DNA from: RCIO01 sp040880025
GTDB taxonomy: Bacteria; Pseudomonadota; Alphaproteobacteria; Rhizobiales; Rhizobiaceae
NCBI GenBank assembly: GCA_040880025.1
Contig: JBBDJD010000015.1
Coordinates: 186,001-250,000 of the forward strand
Reading direction: 5' to 3'
Length of the DNA stretch: 64,000 bases
The notes below the pieces were generated by a model. It did not search any database, was not told the origin of the DNA, and saw only the letters and a list, made by a program, of their open reading frames with translations. Position numbers and translations under genes: made by a program. This document shows positions 26,306-34,788 of the stretch, piece by piece; the first letter of the stretch is position 1, and every line of letters starts with the position of its first letter.

Positions 26306-27181
26306 CTACCGCGGCTCCAGCCGCGCCAGCAAGGAGGAGGTGTCCCAGCGCTTGCCGCCCATTTCCTGCACTTCCTTGTAGAACTGGTCGACAAGGGCGG
26401 TGACCGGCAGTTTTGCCCCGTTGCGGTTGGCTTCGGAGAGGCAGATGCCGAGATCCTTGCGCATCCAGTCGACCGCGAAGCCGAAGTCATACTTGCCTTC
26501 GTTCATGGTCTTGTAGCGGTTTTCCATCTGCCAGGATCCGGCGGCGCCCTTGGAGATCACGTCAATCACCGCCTCGACATCGAGGCCCGCCCTCTTGCCG
26601 AAATGGATGCCCTCGGCCAGGCCCTGAACCAGGCCTGCGATGCAAATCTGGTTGATCATCTTGGTGAGCTGCCCGGCGCCGGCCGGACCCATCAGGCCGA
26701 CCATGCGGGCGTAGGAATCAATGACCGGTCTGGCCTTATCGAAGTCGGCCTGTTCGCCGCCGCACATGACGGTCAGAATGCCATTTTCGGCGCCGGCCTG
26801 GCCACCGGATACCGGCGCGTCCACAAAGCCTATGCCGCGCTTCGTCGCCTCCGCGGCCAGCTCCCGCGCCACTTCCGCAGAAGCCGTGGTGTGGTCGACA
26901 AACACAGAGCCGCGCTCCATCCCCGCAAACGCTCCGTCGGAGCCGAGCGCCACCGAGCGCAGGTCATCGTCATTGCCGACGCAGGCCATGACGAATTCCT
27001 TGTTGCGTGCGGCGGACGCGGGTGTCGGGGCAAAGACGCCGCCATGTTCCGCCGTCCACTTTTCGGCCTTCGCCTGGGTTCGATTGTAAACGGTAACGGT
27101 GTGCCCGCCCTTGTTCTTGAGATGACCGGCCATGGGATAACCCATAACGCCAAGTCCAAGAAATGCGACCTTCGCCATCAT
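26306..27181 (-). CDS. Beta-hydroxyacid dehydrogenase (3-hydroxyisobutyrate dehydrogenase / tartronate semialdehyde reductase family)
   Basis: A 291-residue NAD(P)-dependent dehydrogenase. Rossmann motif VAFLGLGVMGYPMAGHL at the N-terminus, substrate-binding DAPVSGGQAGAENG near 120, and the catalytic lysine in GQLTKMINQ near 170. Family members reduce or oxidise small beta-hydroxyacids such as glycerate, hydroxyisobutyrate or glyoxylate derivatives. It lies 27 bp after an amino acid ABC permease gene on the same strand, so the imported compound or its product may be its substrate; this is inference. Confidence 0.9.
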   Translation of the reverse strand: MMAKVAFLGLGVMGYPMAGHLKNKGGHTVTVYNRTQAKAEKWTAEHGGVFAPTPASAARNKEFVMACVGNDDDLRSVALGSDGAFAGMERGSVFVDHTTASAEVARELAAEATKRGIGFVDAPVSGGQAGAENGILTVMCGGEQADFDKARPVIDSYARMVGLMGPAGAGQLTKMINQICIAGLVQGLAEGIHFGKRAGLDVEAVIDVISKGAAGSWQMENRYKTMNEGKYDFGFAVDWMRKDLGICLSEANRNGAKLPVTALVDQFYKEVQEMGGKRWDTSSLLARLEPR

Positions 27182-27208
27182 GTCCTCCGGTTGTTCGGGA
27201 TTGCTGCT

Positions 27209-28039
27209 TCAGCGCTTCAGGTGACGCGTCAGCCTCTTTTCGATCCATTCGGTGGCGTTGCGCAAGGTCTCCACCAGCGCAAGATAGATCACTGCCGCCC
27301 AGATGTAGGTCTGGAAGTCGAATGTTCGGGAATAGGCACGCCTGGTTTCACCCATCAGGTCGTAGACCGTGATGATTGCGACAATCGCCGATCCCTTGAT
27401 CATCAGGATGATTTCGTTGCCGTATGGGCGCAGCGCGACGATGAATGCCTGCGGCAGGATGATCTTGCGGAAGGTGGTCCAATTGTGAAGACCCAGCGAG
27501 GCCGCTCCCTCCCACTGGCCTTTCGGCACGCTCTGGATCGCGCCGCGCAGAATCTCGGCCTGATAGGCCGCCGTATTGAGAGAGAAAGCCAGCACCGCGC
27601 AGTACCAGGCCTCCCGGAAGAAGGCCCACAATCCGACCGCCTGCAGTTCAGGACGGAACGAACCCAATCCGTAGTAGACCAGGAATGTCTGCGCGAGCAG
27701 CGGCGTACCGCGGAAGAAATAGACATAGGCGTAAGCCGGCCAGGCAAGCAGCGGATTGTCGGACATGCGCGCCATCGCAATGGGCACCGACAGGATGGCG
27801 CCGATCAACACCGACACGAACACCAGAATGATGGTGACCTGAAGCCCGGACCAGTAGGCCGGGGCATATTTCCAGAAAAGCTCGGGGTTCCAGGACTGAA
27901 CGAGAAACAGCAGGATTCCGGCGCCCAGGGCGATCCAGATGGCCATCAGGACGTGACCGACGAGCCGCTCGTGCGTCCACTGGCGCGCCGGAGGCGGTGG
28001 ACGGACCACCGCGGCGGACGTGTTGCCGCCCGTGCTCAT
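27209..28039 (-). CDS. Polar amino acid ABC transporter permease (HisM/ArtM type)
   Basis: A 276-residue inner-membrane permease. The start ATG 28039 overlaps the stop of the upstream permease gene by 4 bases; the longer in-frame ORF to 28246 is a shadow of that gene. Five or more transmembrane segments; the EAA loop is SVPKGQWEGAASLGLHNWTTFRKIILPQA (its halves SVPKGQWEGA and LPQAFIVALRP). It pairs with the next permease to import a polar, probably basic, amino acid. No ATP-binding subunit is in the cluster. Confidence 0.93.
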   Translation of the reverse strand: MSTGGNTSAAVVRPPPPARQWTHERLVGHVLMAIWIALGAGILLFLVQSWNPELFWKYAPAYWSGLQVTIILVFVSVLIGAILSVPIAMARMSDNPLLAWPAYAYVYFFRGTPLLAQTFLVYYGLGSFRPELQAVGLWAFFREAWYCAVLAFSLNTAAYQAEILRGAIQSVPKGQWEGAASLGLHNWTTFRKIILPQAFIVALRPYGNEIILMIKGSAIVAIITVYDLMGETRRAYSRTFDFQTYIWAAVIYLALVETLRNATEWIEKRLTRHLKR

Positions 28040-28749
28040 CGCATGATCGCCGACCGGTTGGACCAGCGCTCGATTGCGCCGATCACGAAGGAAGAGATGA
28101 TCGCCAGAATGACATAGAGCAGGCAGGCAATACCGAAGAACAGGAAAGCCTCTTTGGTTACGCGCGCCGCGATGCCGGTCTGGCGGATGATGTCGGAAAG
28201 GCCGATGACGGAGACCAGCGCCGTGTCCTTCAACAGGATCAGCCACAGGTTGGAAAGACCGGGCAGGGCGATGCGGACAAGTTGCGGAAGAATGACCAGG
28301 CGCATCGTCTGCCAGCGCTTCAGGCCGATTGCGTAACCGCCTTCATACTGGCCAACCGGGATTGCCCGGAATGCCGACAGGAAAACTTCGCTGGCATAGG
28401 ACGAAAACACCGCGCCAAGCGCGATCATGCCGGCAACGAAACTGCTGATCTCTATCGTGGCGGATTCGTCGAACAGTTTCAGGAATTGCTGCAGGCCGAT
28501 CTGCGCCCCGAAATAGACGAGAAAAAGCGTCAGGAGTTCGGGCAGACCGCGAAACAGGGTTGTGTAGATATTGGCCGCCAGCCGCATCGACTGCTCGCTC
28601 GACAGCTTTCCAAGCGCGATGAAAAAGCCGATGGCCAGTCCAAGAGGCAACGTCGCGAGGGAAAGCGTCACGGTAACAAGAACGCCCGAGGCGATCTCGT
28701 CCCCCCATCCTTCGGGGCCGAAGCCCAGCAAGACGAGCGTTGAATCCAT
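28036..28749 (-). CDS. Polar amino acid ABC transporter permease (HisQ/ArtQ type)
   Basis: A 237-residue inner-membrane permease with about five transmembrane segments. ANIYTTLFRGLPELL near residue 58 and the EAA loop AIPVGQYEGGYAIGLKRWQT near 128 with LPQLVRIALPG are typical of the His/Glu/Gln/Arg permease family. It lies 83 bp after the binding-protein gene, separated by a hairpin, and overlaps the following permease by 4 bases. Confidence 0.93.
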   Translation of the reverse strand: MDSTLVLLGFGPEGWGDEIASGVLVTVTLSLATLPLGLAIGFFIALGKLSSEQSMRLAANIYTTLFRGLPELLTLFLVYFGAQIGLQQFLKLFDESATIEISSFVAGMIALGAVFSSYASEVFLSAFRAIPVGQYEGGYAIGLKRWQTMRLVILPQLVRIALPGLSNLWLILLKDTALVSVIGLSDIIRQTGIAARVTKEAFLFFGIACLLYVILAIISSFVIGAIERWSNRSAIMR

Positions 28750-28781
28750 ACGCAGACCGCCTCTTGCCTTCGCCTGAAAGA

Positions 28782-28803
28782 ACGGCGGGAAAAGCCCCGC
28801 CGT
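28782..28803 (-). terminator. Hairpin between the binding-protein and permease genes
   Basis: On the minus strand ACGGCGGG-gctttt-CCCGCCGT followed by TCTTTC. Such hairpins after a binding-protein gene usually act as partial terminators or RNA stabilisers that give more binding protein than permease. The U-tract is interrupted. Confidence 0.5.
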
Positions 28804-28832
28804 CCGTTGATTGTCAGTTCGGTCGCCGCGGT

Positions 28833-29618
28833 TCAGCCGCCATAGGCGTCAAAGCTGAAGTACTTGTCGTTGATTTCCTTGTAAGTACCGTTGGCGCGGA
28901 TGGCGTCGATCGCCGCATTGAACTTTTCGGCCAGCTCGGTTTCGCCCTTGCGCACCGCGATCCCGGCGCCGGGGCCATGGAATTCTTCAACCGGCGTGAT
29001 CGTGCTGACGATTTCGCAGCACTCGCCATCGGCCGTATCCAGCCATTCCTGAAGGACGATGATGTCGTCATTCACGGCGTCGATGCGGCCATTGGCGATG
29101 TCGAGTTTGTATTCATCGGCGGTCGGATAGAGCTTGACGTCGCTGTCCGTGTAGGTCGCTTCCGAGTAATTTGAGTGAGTGGTCGAACCCTGCACACCGA
29201 CCGCCTTGCCGGCGAGGTCTTCCTTCGTCACACCGGTGATGCCTGCGTCCTTGCGGGCGGCGATAGCCGGCGGCGTGTTGTAGTATTTGTTGCTGAAGTC
29301 GACCTTTTCCTTGCGCTCCTCGGTGATCGACATCGAGGCGATGATCGCGTCGAACTTGCCGGCCTGGAGCGCGGGAATGATGCCGTCCCAATCCTGGGTA
29401 ACGAATTCGCAGTCGGCTTTCATCTCCTCGCACAGCGCCTTGGCGATATCGATGTCGAAGCCAATGAGCTGGCCGTCCGAAGTGAGATTGTTGAAGGGTG
29501 GATAGGCGCCCTCGGTGCCGATCTTCAGCTTCATCATGTCCTGCGCCTGGCCGCCGCCCATGGTGACTGCCAGCGCGGCCGCGGCCGCCGCGAATGCGAT
29601 ACGCTTGGAAATACGCAT
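28833..29618 (-). CDS. Periplasmic amino acid-binding protein of ABC importer (lysine/arginine/ornithine/octopine type)
   Basis: A 261-residue solute-binding protein. The start ATG 29618 has GAGAGGAACGAC just upstream and opens a signal peptide (MRISKRIAFAAAAAALAV, cleavage near GGGQAQ). The mature protein starts KLKIGTEGAYPPFN and contains DIAKALCEEM, SMSITEERKEKVDFSNKYY and GVQGSTTHSNY, the SBP family 3 pattern close to HisJ/ArgT/OccT. Mature cysteines in C-EEM-KAD-C and the DGECCE segment could form disulfides. Ligand is probably a basic amino acid or opine-like compound. Confidence 0.93.
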   Translation of the reverse strand: MRISKRIAFAAAAAALAVTMGGGQAQDMMKLKIGTEGAYPPFNNLTSDGQLIGFDIDIAKALCEEMKADCEFVTQDWDGIIPALQAGKFDAIIASMSITEERKEKVDFSNKYYNTPPAIAARKDAGITGVTKEDLAGKAVGVQGSTTHSNYSEATYTDSDVKLYPTADEYKLDIANGRIDAVNDDIIVLQEWLDTADGECCEIVSTITPVEEFHGPGAGIAVRKGETELAEKFNAAIDAIRANGTYKEINDKYFSFDAYGG

Positions 29619-29672
29619 GTCGTTCCTCTCTGTGGTCTTGGCGGACGCCGGAACCGACGCCCGAAGGGTATG

Positions 29673-29700
29673 GGCGCAAGCGTCTGCGCGCCCTTGCGCC
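29673..29700. repeat. Inverted repeat between mobB and the binding-protein gene
   Basis: GGCGCAAG-N12-CTTGCGCC in the 135-bp gap that ends the mob transcript and begins the binding-protein promoter, 55 bp upstream of its start. It may be a hairpin ending the mob transcript or an operator of the transporter operon. No T-run on either strand. Confidence 0.35.
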
Positions 29701-29753
29701 GATATTCCCATTGTCGCGTCGGAAAATGCAACCGCAAATGAGTTGCCGAAGGG

Positions 29754-30272
29754 TCAGTTCCGTTTGGCGGCAAGGCCGAATGCGTTGATGGCGAAATCAG
29801 CAATTGCATCGATGTCGTCCAGGTCGAAGACCGGCAGGCCGCCGGCTTCCGTGGCGTGATCGGCGACGATCGCGATGATGGTTGGATCGCCCGCGGCAAG
29901 AGGCACGGCCTCGGACGCAGCCTGGCGGCGCAGCTCGATCTTGGGATGCGCGCCGCGTTTCCAGCCTTCGACAATGATCAGATCGGCCGGCGAAAGGCGC
30001 TCGAGAATCTCGTCCAGTTTCGGCTCAGCAGCATCGCGCAGTTCATGCATCAATGCCCATCGTCGCGACGACACGATCGCGACTTGCCGCGCTCCCGCCT
30101 GCCGGTGGCGCCAGGAATCGGTCCCCGGCACATCGACATCGAAATCGTGATGGGCGTGTTTGACAGTCGCCACCCGCAATCCTCGTCCCGCAAGCGCGGC
30201 GACCAACCGCTCGACGAGCGTCGTCTTGCCGGAATTCTTCCAGCCCGCGATGCCGAGCACAGGGGAGGTCAC
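29754..30272 (-). CDS. mobB: Molybdopterin-guanine dinucleotide biosynthesis adapter protein MobB
   Basis: A 172-residue GTPase-like protein. The start is GTG 30272, overlapping the mobA stop (30269) by 4 bases; the longer in-frame ORF reaching 30623 is only mobA read in another frame. P-loop GWKNSGKTTLV at residues 10-20, VKHAHHDFDVD near 38, and LIIVEGWKRG near 99 match MobB. It binds GTP and helps MobA attach GMP to molybdopterin for bis-MGD enzymes. Confidence 0.93.
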   Translation of the reverse strand: MTSPVLGIAGWKNSGKTTLVERLVAALAGRGLRVATVKHAHHDFDVDVPGTDSWRHRQAGARQVAIVSSRRWALMHELRDAAEPKLDEILERLSPADLIIVEGWKRGAHPKIELRRQAASEAVPLAAGDPTIIAIVADHATEAGGLPVFDLDDIDAIADFAINAFGLAAKRN

Positions 30273-30883
30273 GGCGCTGTCTCCGATGCACGGCGAACAG
30301 CCTCGACCATGTCGTCCGGCGTGTTGATATTGAAGAATGGATCTCCGTTTGGGCCTGACGGGAATGCGCAGATCCTGTGAGGCCGTGAGTCGATGAAGTC
30401 TGTTACTTTGAGGCTCGCGCCGCTGGCCAGCCAGTCGTGCAGATCGGAGCGTATGGAAACCGGCCAGAGCCCGAAGACCGGGTGCGTGCGCCCGCACGAC
30501 GCGGCAATCACAATCGTTTCCGTGTCGCCGCCGGCGGCGGCGATGAGCCGATCGGCCAGATCGACGGGATAGAAGGGCGTGTCGCTCGCAACCGTGACCA
30601 GATGCGACGCCTGATCCGCACACCAGTCGAGCCCTGCCAGAACGCCGGCAAGCGGGCCCCGGCCAGCAGGCGGCGGGTCCGGCAGGACCGGATATGGCCA
30701 GGCGGTGAGTACAGCCGGATCGCAGTTTGCGCTGATCGCCAGCGTGCCGACCTGCGGTTCAAGGCGGCTGATGGCCCGGTCGATCAACGACCGAGCGCCC
30801 AGTTGCAGCAGGAACTTGTCGCGGCCTCCCATGCGGCGCGAACCGCCGCCAGCCAGAACCAGACCTGCGATGGAGTCAGTCAT
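30269..30883 (-). CDS. mobA: Molybdenum cofactor guanylyltransferase MobA
   Basis: A 204-residue nucleotidyltransferase joining GMP to molybdopterin. N-terminal GTP-binding LVLAGGGSRRMGGRDK (residues 8-23), metal-binding VASDTPF near 98 and the C-terminal FFNINTPDDM block are as in the family. It overlaps mobB by 4 bases and begins 9 bp after the MFS exporter gene, suggesting one minus-strand transcript from the exporter through mobB. Confidence 0.95.
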   Translation of the reverse strand: MTDSIAGLVLAGGGSRRMGGRDKFLLQLGARSLIDRAISRLEPQVGTLAISANCDPAVLTAWPYPVLPDPPPAGRGPLAGVLAGLDWCADQASHLVTVASDTPFYPVDLADRLIAAAGGDTETIVIAASCGRTHPVFGLWPVSIRSDLHDWLASGASLKVTDFIDSRPHRICAFPSGPNGDPFFNINTPDDMVEAVRRASETAP

Positions 30884-30892
30884 TTGGTGACG

Positions 30893-32101
30893 CTACTCGT
30901 GGCGCACACGCCAGTCCACATAGATGACGTAAAGCGTGGAAGCCACGCCCAGCGCGGCCGAGCCCAGCATCACATAAAGGAGGGGGTTCGGGCCGCTGCC
31001 CGGAAACAGCACCGCCGCGGCAAGGACGGCCATCAGCGCGCCGCTGCCGATTTGAAGCGTCCCGCCGAGCCCGGAGGCCGAACCGGCCAGATGCGGGCGA
31101 ATGCTGACCATGCCGGCATTGGCGTTGGGCAAGGTCATGCCGTTGCCGATGCCGATCAGTCCGGCGGGAAGAAACAATGAAATCGGATGGATGATGCCGG
31201 CAGCGAAGAGAGCGATCGACACGAGGATGCCGACGACGGCGATGATGCTTCCCGTCAGCATCATGCGGTTGGTGCCGATCACGCGCGAGTATCGGCCGGA
31301 TACGAAGTTGCCTCCCATATATCCGAAGGCCACCAGCCCGAAATAGATGCCGTAGACGGAGGGAGAGAGATTGAGGAACTCGGTGGCGATGTACGGGCCG
31401 CCGCCCAGGAAGGCGAAAAACGCGCCGGAGGTGAAACCTGCCGTCAGAGCGTAACCCCAGAATCGCCTCGAGCGCAGCAGTTCGGGATAATTCCTGACCT
31501 GGGAGAGCATTGTCGGCGAGGGGTTTCTGTTGGTCTCGCCAAGATCGAAATAGACAAGCCCCAGCGCTATGGCTCCGAAAGCAGCGGTAAACCAGAAAGT
31601 CGATTGCCAGCCCTGCAATTCGTCGAGGAAACCGCCGATGGTGGGCGCGACCATTGGCACGAGGCTCATGCCCATCGTGACATAGCCGATGCGGCTCGCG
31701 GCTTCGTCGATGTGGTCGACCGTATCGCGCACGACGGCGCGCGACAGCACCATGCCGGCGGCTGAAAAGGACTGGAATACGCGGCAGACGAGCAGAAACT
31801 CGATGGTAGGCGCGTATATCGACACAATCGTGGCAACGATGAATATGCTGTAACAGACGAGCAGGACCGGACGGCGGCCAAAGCGGTCCGACATCGGTCC
31901 GATCACAAGCTGCAACAGCGCCATTGCGGTGAGAAACACCGGCACCATAAGCTGGGCGATGCGGTATTCGGTATCGAAGAAGACCGCGATCGCCGGCAGC
32001 GACGGCAAGAAAATGTTCATCGCGAGCGCGCTGGTCGCCGCCATGATGACGAGCGTGAAAACGTGAGGGGGCGTCGTGTTGTCCAGCCAGCGGGCTTGCA
32101 T
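30893..32101 (-). CDS. MFS multidrug efflux transporter, Bcr/CflA type
   Basis: A 402-residue 12-segment major facilitator. The start ATG 32101 is preferred because GGAG precedes it by 7 bases; an in-frame ATG at 32161 adds 20 hydrophilic residues. Drug:H+ antiporter motifs: NIFLPSLPAIAVFF in TM1, GPMSDRFGRRPVLL in loop 2-3, and the RVFQSFSAAGMVLSRAVVRD motif in TM4. Probably exports drugs or sulfonamide-like compounds or metabolites; the mob genes downstream give no clue. Confidence 0.92.
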   Translation of the reverse strand: MQARWLDNTTPPHVFTLVIMAATSALAMNIFLPSLPAIAVFFDTEYRIAQLMVPVFLTAMALLQLVIGPMSDRFGRRPVLLVCYSIFIVATIVSIYAPTIEFLLVCRVFQSFSAAGMVLSRAVVRDTVDHIDEAASRIGYVTMGMSLVPMVAPTIGGFLDELQGWQSTFWFTAAFGAIALGLVYFDLGETNRNPSPTMLSQVRNYPELLRSRRFWGYALTAGFTSGAFFAFLGGGPYIATEFLNLSPSVYGIYFGLVAFGYMGGNFVSGRYSRVIGTNRMMLTGSIIAVVGILVSIALFAAGIIHPISLFLPAGLIGIGNGMTLPNANAGMVSIRPHLAGSASGLGGTLQIGSGALMAVLAAAVLFPGSGPNPLLYVMLGSAALGVASTLYVIYVDWRVRHE

Positions 32102-32201
32102 CAAATGCTCCGGGATTTCATTCGCATACAAATGACCTCGGAAGGTCTTAAACAATCTCAACCCAACTTTAAGTCAAGCTGGTTTGTCGCGACCCGGCTC
32201 C

Positions 32202-33116
32202 TCACATCCCATCCGGCGCCATGGCTTCGGTAGTGGATTCCGCAATCGGCTGGGTACGTCCGACCCTGCGCTCGCGGTAGAGGGAATAGAGGCCGGATAT
32301 GACGACCAGGGCTGAGCCGAGGAGCATCGCCGCATCCGGCCATTCGCCGAAGAGCAGCATGCCGAAAAGGATTGCCCACAAGAGCGCCGTATAGCGGTAA
32401 GGCGCGACGAAGGCGATTTCTCCTGTCCGCATTGCCAGGATGATGAACTGGTAGCCGATTATCAGCAGAACGGCGGCGGCGGCCAACATCGCGGTTTCTG
32501 TCAGCCCGATGGGGCTCCAACCGCCCAGCGGCACGACCAGTATGCCGCCGAATGCCGTGACGAGCAGCGCCGTGGCGGTGGATATCAGCAGCGTCGGAAT
32601 TTCGTTCGGCACCTGGCGGGTGAAGAGATCGCGAGCAGCCGCACAGACCACGCATCCCAGCGCAAACAGCGAATAGACGCTGAAGCCTTCCAGGCCGGGT
32701 CTGACGATGATCAGCACCCCTGCGAAGCCGACAAGGATGGCCAGCCAGCGCCGCCAGCGCACCGGCTCGCCGAAGAACATCGCGGCTCCCATCGTCACCG
32801 CAAGAGGCAGGGATTGCAGCACGGCCGAGATATTGGCAATCGGCATATGGGCAAGCGCGGTGAGAAAGAAGAGCGTCGCTCCAAGCTCGAAACCGGCCCG
32901 CAGCGCGACCTTGGGATTGAAGGCCAGAGCGGGCCTTGCAAGTGCGCCCTGCTGCCAGGCGAACAGCGCGATCAGCAGCGTCGCGAACGCACCGCGGACA
33001 AGCATGATCTGACCCATATTGAGGTCGTCAGTCAGGCCTTTGGTGATCGCGTCGTTGGCGGTGAAGCCGAACATGGACAATGCCATGAACATGGCTGCGC
33101 GCAAATTGGTGTTCAA
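32202..33116 (-). CDS. DMT-superfamily (EamA) transporter
   Basis: A 304-residue protein with about ten transmembrane segments made from two EamA repeats (about residues 8-140 and 155-290): QIMLVRGAFATLL early, LQSLPLAVTMGAAMFFGEPVRWRRW in repeat 1 and APYRYTALLWAILFGML with LFGEWPDAAMLLGSALVV in repeat 2 show the duplicated ends. A metabolite exporter or amino acid exporter is likely, but the substrate is unknown. It stands alone between the MFS exporter and moaA. Confidence 0.9.
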   Translation of the reverse strand: MNTNLRAAMFMALSMFGFTANDAITKGLTDDLNMGQIMLVRGAFATLLIALFAWQQGALARPALAFNPKVALRAGFELGATLFFLTALAHMPIANISAVLQSLPLAVTMGAAMFFGEPVRWRRWLAILVGFAGVLIIVRPGLEGFSVYSLFALGCVVCAAARDLFTRQVPNEIPTLLISTATALLVTAFGGILVVPLGGWSPIGLTETAMLAAAAVLLIIGYQFIILAMRTGEIAFVAPYRYTALLWAILFGMLLFGEWPDAAMLLGSALVVISGLYSLYRERRVGRTQPIAESTTEAMAPDGM

Positions 33117-33235
33117 TTCATGGAACCCGTGGCGGAAGTCGGATCAGAATGCGGTTCAATAGTATCGCGATCTGGCACTGGCAATTGGGCCAGCGCTGGC
33201 CCGACACCTGTCGCAGGAAGCGCGAAAACCGGCGC

Positions 33236-34243
33236 TCAGCCGCCGGTCACGCTCATGTGGCGGGACACGGAAGGCCGGCTCGTCAGGCGGTCGATCACGA
33301 AATCGTGGCCCTTCGGCTTGCGTCCGATGGCCTCGTCGATCGCGTTGGAAACGAGTTCGTTGCCCTCCGACGCGCGCAACGGCGCGCGCAGGTCGGCGGC
33401 GTCCTCCTGGCCCAGGCACATATAGAGGGTGCCGGTGCAGGTCAGCCGCACGCGGTTGCAGCTTTCGCAGAAATTGTGGGTCATCGGCGTGATGAAGCCC
33501 AGCCGTCCGCCAGTCTCGCCGACCTCGACATAGCGGGCAGGGCCGCCGGTCTTGTAGGGGATGTCGGTCAGGGTGAAGGTCTCTTCCAGGGAGGCGCGCA
33601 TCTGCGAGAGCGGCAGATACTGGTCGGTGCGGTCGGCGTCGATCTCGCCCATCGGCATGGTCTCGATCAGGGTCAGATCCATGCCGCGACCATGCGCCCA
33701 GCGCATGAGATCGGGAATTTCGCGGTCGTTGAAATCCTTCAGTGCGACCGCGTTGATCTTGACCTTGATGCCGGCTTCCTGGGCCGCCTCGATGCCGCGC
33801 AGGACCTTGTCGATGTCGCCCCAGCGGGTGATCTCGCGGAACTTCACCGGATCGAGCGTATCCATGGAAACGTTGATGCGGCGCACGCCGCATTCGGCCA
33901 GTTCGGCTGCATGGCGGGCAAGTTGGGAGCCGTTTGTGGTCAGCGTCAGTTCGTCCAGCGCGCCGCTGTCGAGGTGGCGTCCGAGCTGGCGGATGAGGTG
34001 CATCACATTCTTGCGCACCAGCGGTTCGCCGCCGGTCAGCCTGAGCTTGCGCACGCCCTTTTCGACGAAGACGGTGCAGAGCCGGTCGAGCTCCTCCAGT
34101 GTCAGAAGGTCCTTTTTCGGCAGGAAGGTCATGTCCTCCGCCATGCAATAGGTGCAGCGGAAATCGCAGCGGTCGGTGACGGACACCCTGAGATAGCTGA
34201 TGCCGCGGCCGAATGGGTCGATCATTGGTGGCTGCTGGTGCAT
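33236..34243 (-). CDS. moaA: GTP 3',8-cyclase MoaA (radical SAM)
   Basis: A 335-residue radical SAM enzyme that, with MoaC, converts GTP to cyclic pyranopterin monophosphate, the first step to molybdenum cofactor. The start ATG 34243 (MHQQPPMIDPFGR) is chosen over 34363. The SAM cluster motif is Cys26, Cys30, Cys33 (CDFRCTYC), the GTP-side cluster is Cys259, Cys262, Cys276, and the protein ends in the double glycine (TGG) needed for activity. moaC is not adjacent, but mobA/mobB lie 2.3 kb away. Confidence 0.96.
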   Translation of the reverse strand: MHQQPPMIDPFGRGISYLRVSVTDRCDFRCTYCMAEDMTFLPKKDLLTLEELDRLCTVFVEKGVRKLRLTGGEPLVRKNVMHLIRQLGRHLDSGALDELTLTTNGSQLARHAAELAECGVRRINVSMDTLDPVKFREITRWGDIDKVLRGIEAAQEAGIKVKINAVALKDFNDREIPDLMRWAHGRGMDLTLIETMPMGEIDADRTDQYLPLSQMRASLEETFTLTDIPYKTGGPARYVEVGETGGRLGFITPMTHNFCESCNRVRLTCTGTLYMCLGQEDAADLRAPLRASEGNELVSNAIDEAIGRKPKGHDFVIDRLTSRPSVSRHMSVTGG

Positions 34244-34413
34244 ATCCGCTTCTTTGATGCTTCCAGCCCGTATCGTGAAGGCAGGCCTCCGTCCGGGCGT
34301 TGTATTCAGCCGAATATAGCCATCATTGTCATTGGTGCAATGGCGGCAGTCGATGTGAATCATGGACCAGCGACGTTCGGGGCGCTATTGGCACAGCGAC
34401 ACAGGGCAGAAGA

Positions 34414-34761
34414 ATGAAGCCGCCAACCGAACTGCGCGTTTCGAAGGACCGCCGCGAGCTGACGGTCAGTTTCGCGGAAAACAAGCACCGGCTGTCTGCC
34501 GAGATGCTGCGTGTGCTGTCGCCCTCGGCCGAAGTGCAGGGTCATTCGCCAGACCAGCGCGTCACCGTTCCAGGCAAGCGCGATGTGGCGATCGCGGGGA
34601 TCGAGCCGGTCGGCAACTATGCGGTGCGCGTTGTCTTCGATGACGGTCACGACACGGGCATCTTCACCTGGAGCTATCTCGACACGCTCGGACGGGAGAA
34701 GGAAACGCGCTGGCGGGCCTATCTGGACGAACTGGCCGCAAAGGGGCTGACGCGCGGCTGA
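34414..34761 (+). CDS. DUF971 (gamma-butyrobetaine hydroxylase-like N-terminal domain) protein
   Basis: A 115-residue protein consisting of one DUF971 domain: TELRVSKDRRELTVSF, LSAEMLRVLSPSAEVQGH and IEPVGNYAVRVVFDDGHDTGIFTWSYLDTLG. The fold is a small Zn/Fe-S-type domain found at the N-terminus of gamma-butyrobetaine hydroxylase and as stand-alone proteins often near Fe-S or Moco genes. It is divergent from moaA (170 bp between starts). Precise role unknown. Confidence 0.88.
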   Translation: MKPPTELRVSKDRRELTVSFAENKHRLSAEMLRVLSPSAEVQGHSPDQRVTVPGKRDVAIAGIEPVGNYAVRVVFDDGHDTGIFTWSYLDTLGREKETRWRAYLDELAAKGLTRG

Positions 34762-34788
34762 GGGCGCGCTCGCGGGAAGGGACATCGC

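Noticed and set aside
26207..28117. 636-codon plus-strand frame opposite the AlkD, dehydrogenase and permease genes
   Set aside because: It spans the antisense of three well-supported minus-strand genes and has arginine/histidine-rich, non-domain sequence.
28040..28246. N-terminal extension of the second ABC permease
   Set aside because: The extra 69 codons are the first permease gene read out of frame; the ATG at 28039 overlaps the preceding stop in the usual operon manner.
30273..30623. N-terminal extension of mobB
   Set aside because: It lies inside mobA in another frame; the GTG at 30272, overlapping the mobA stop, starts exactly at the conserved MobB N-terminus.
34244..34413. Possible Moco riboswitch upstream of moaA
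   Set aside because: I could not trace the required paired stems; only a short TATTC-N4-GAATA repeat is present, and such riboswitches are not typical of this group.
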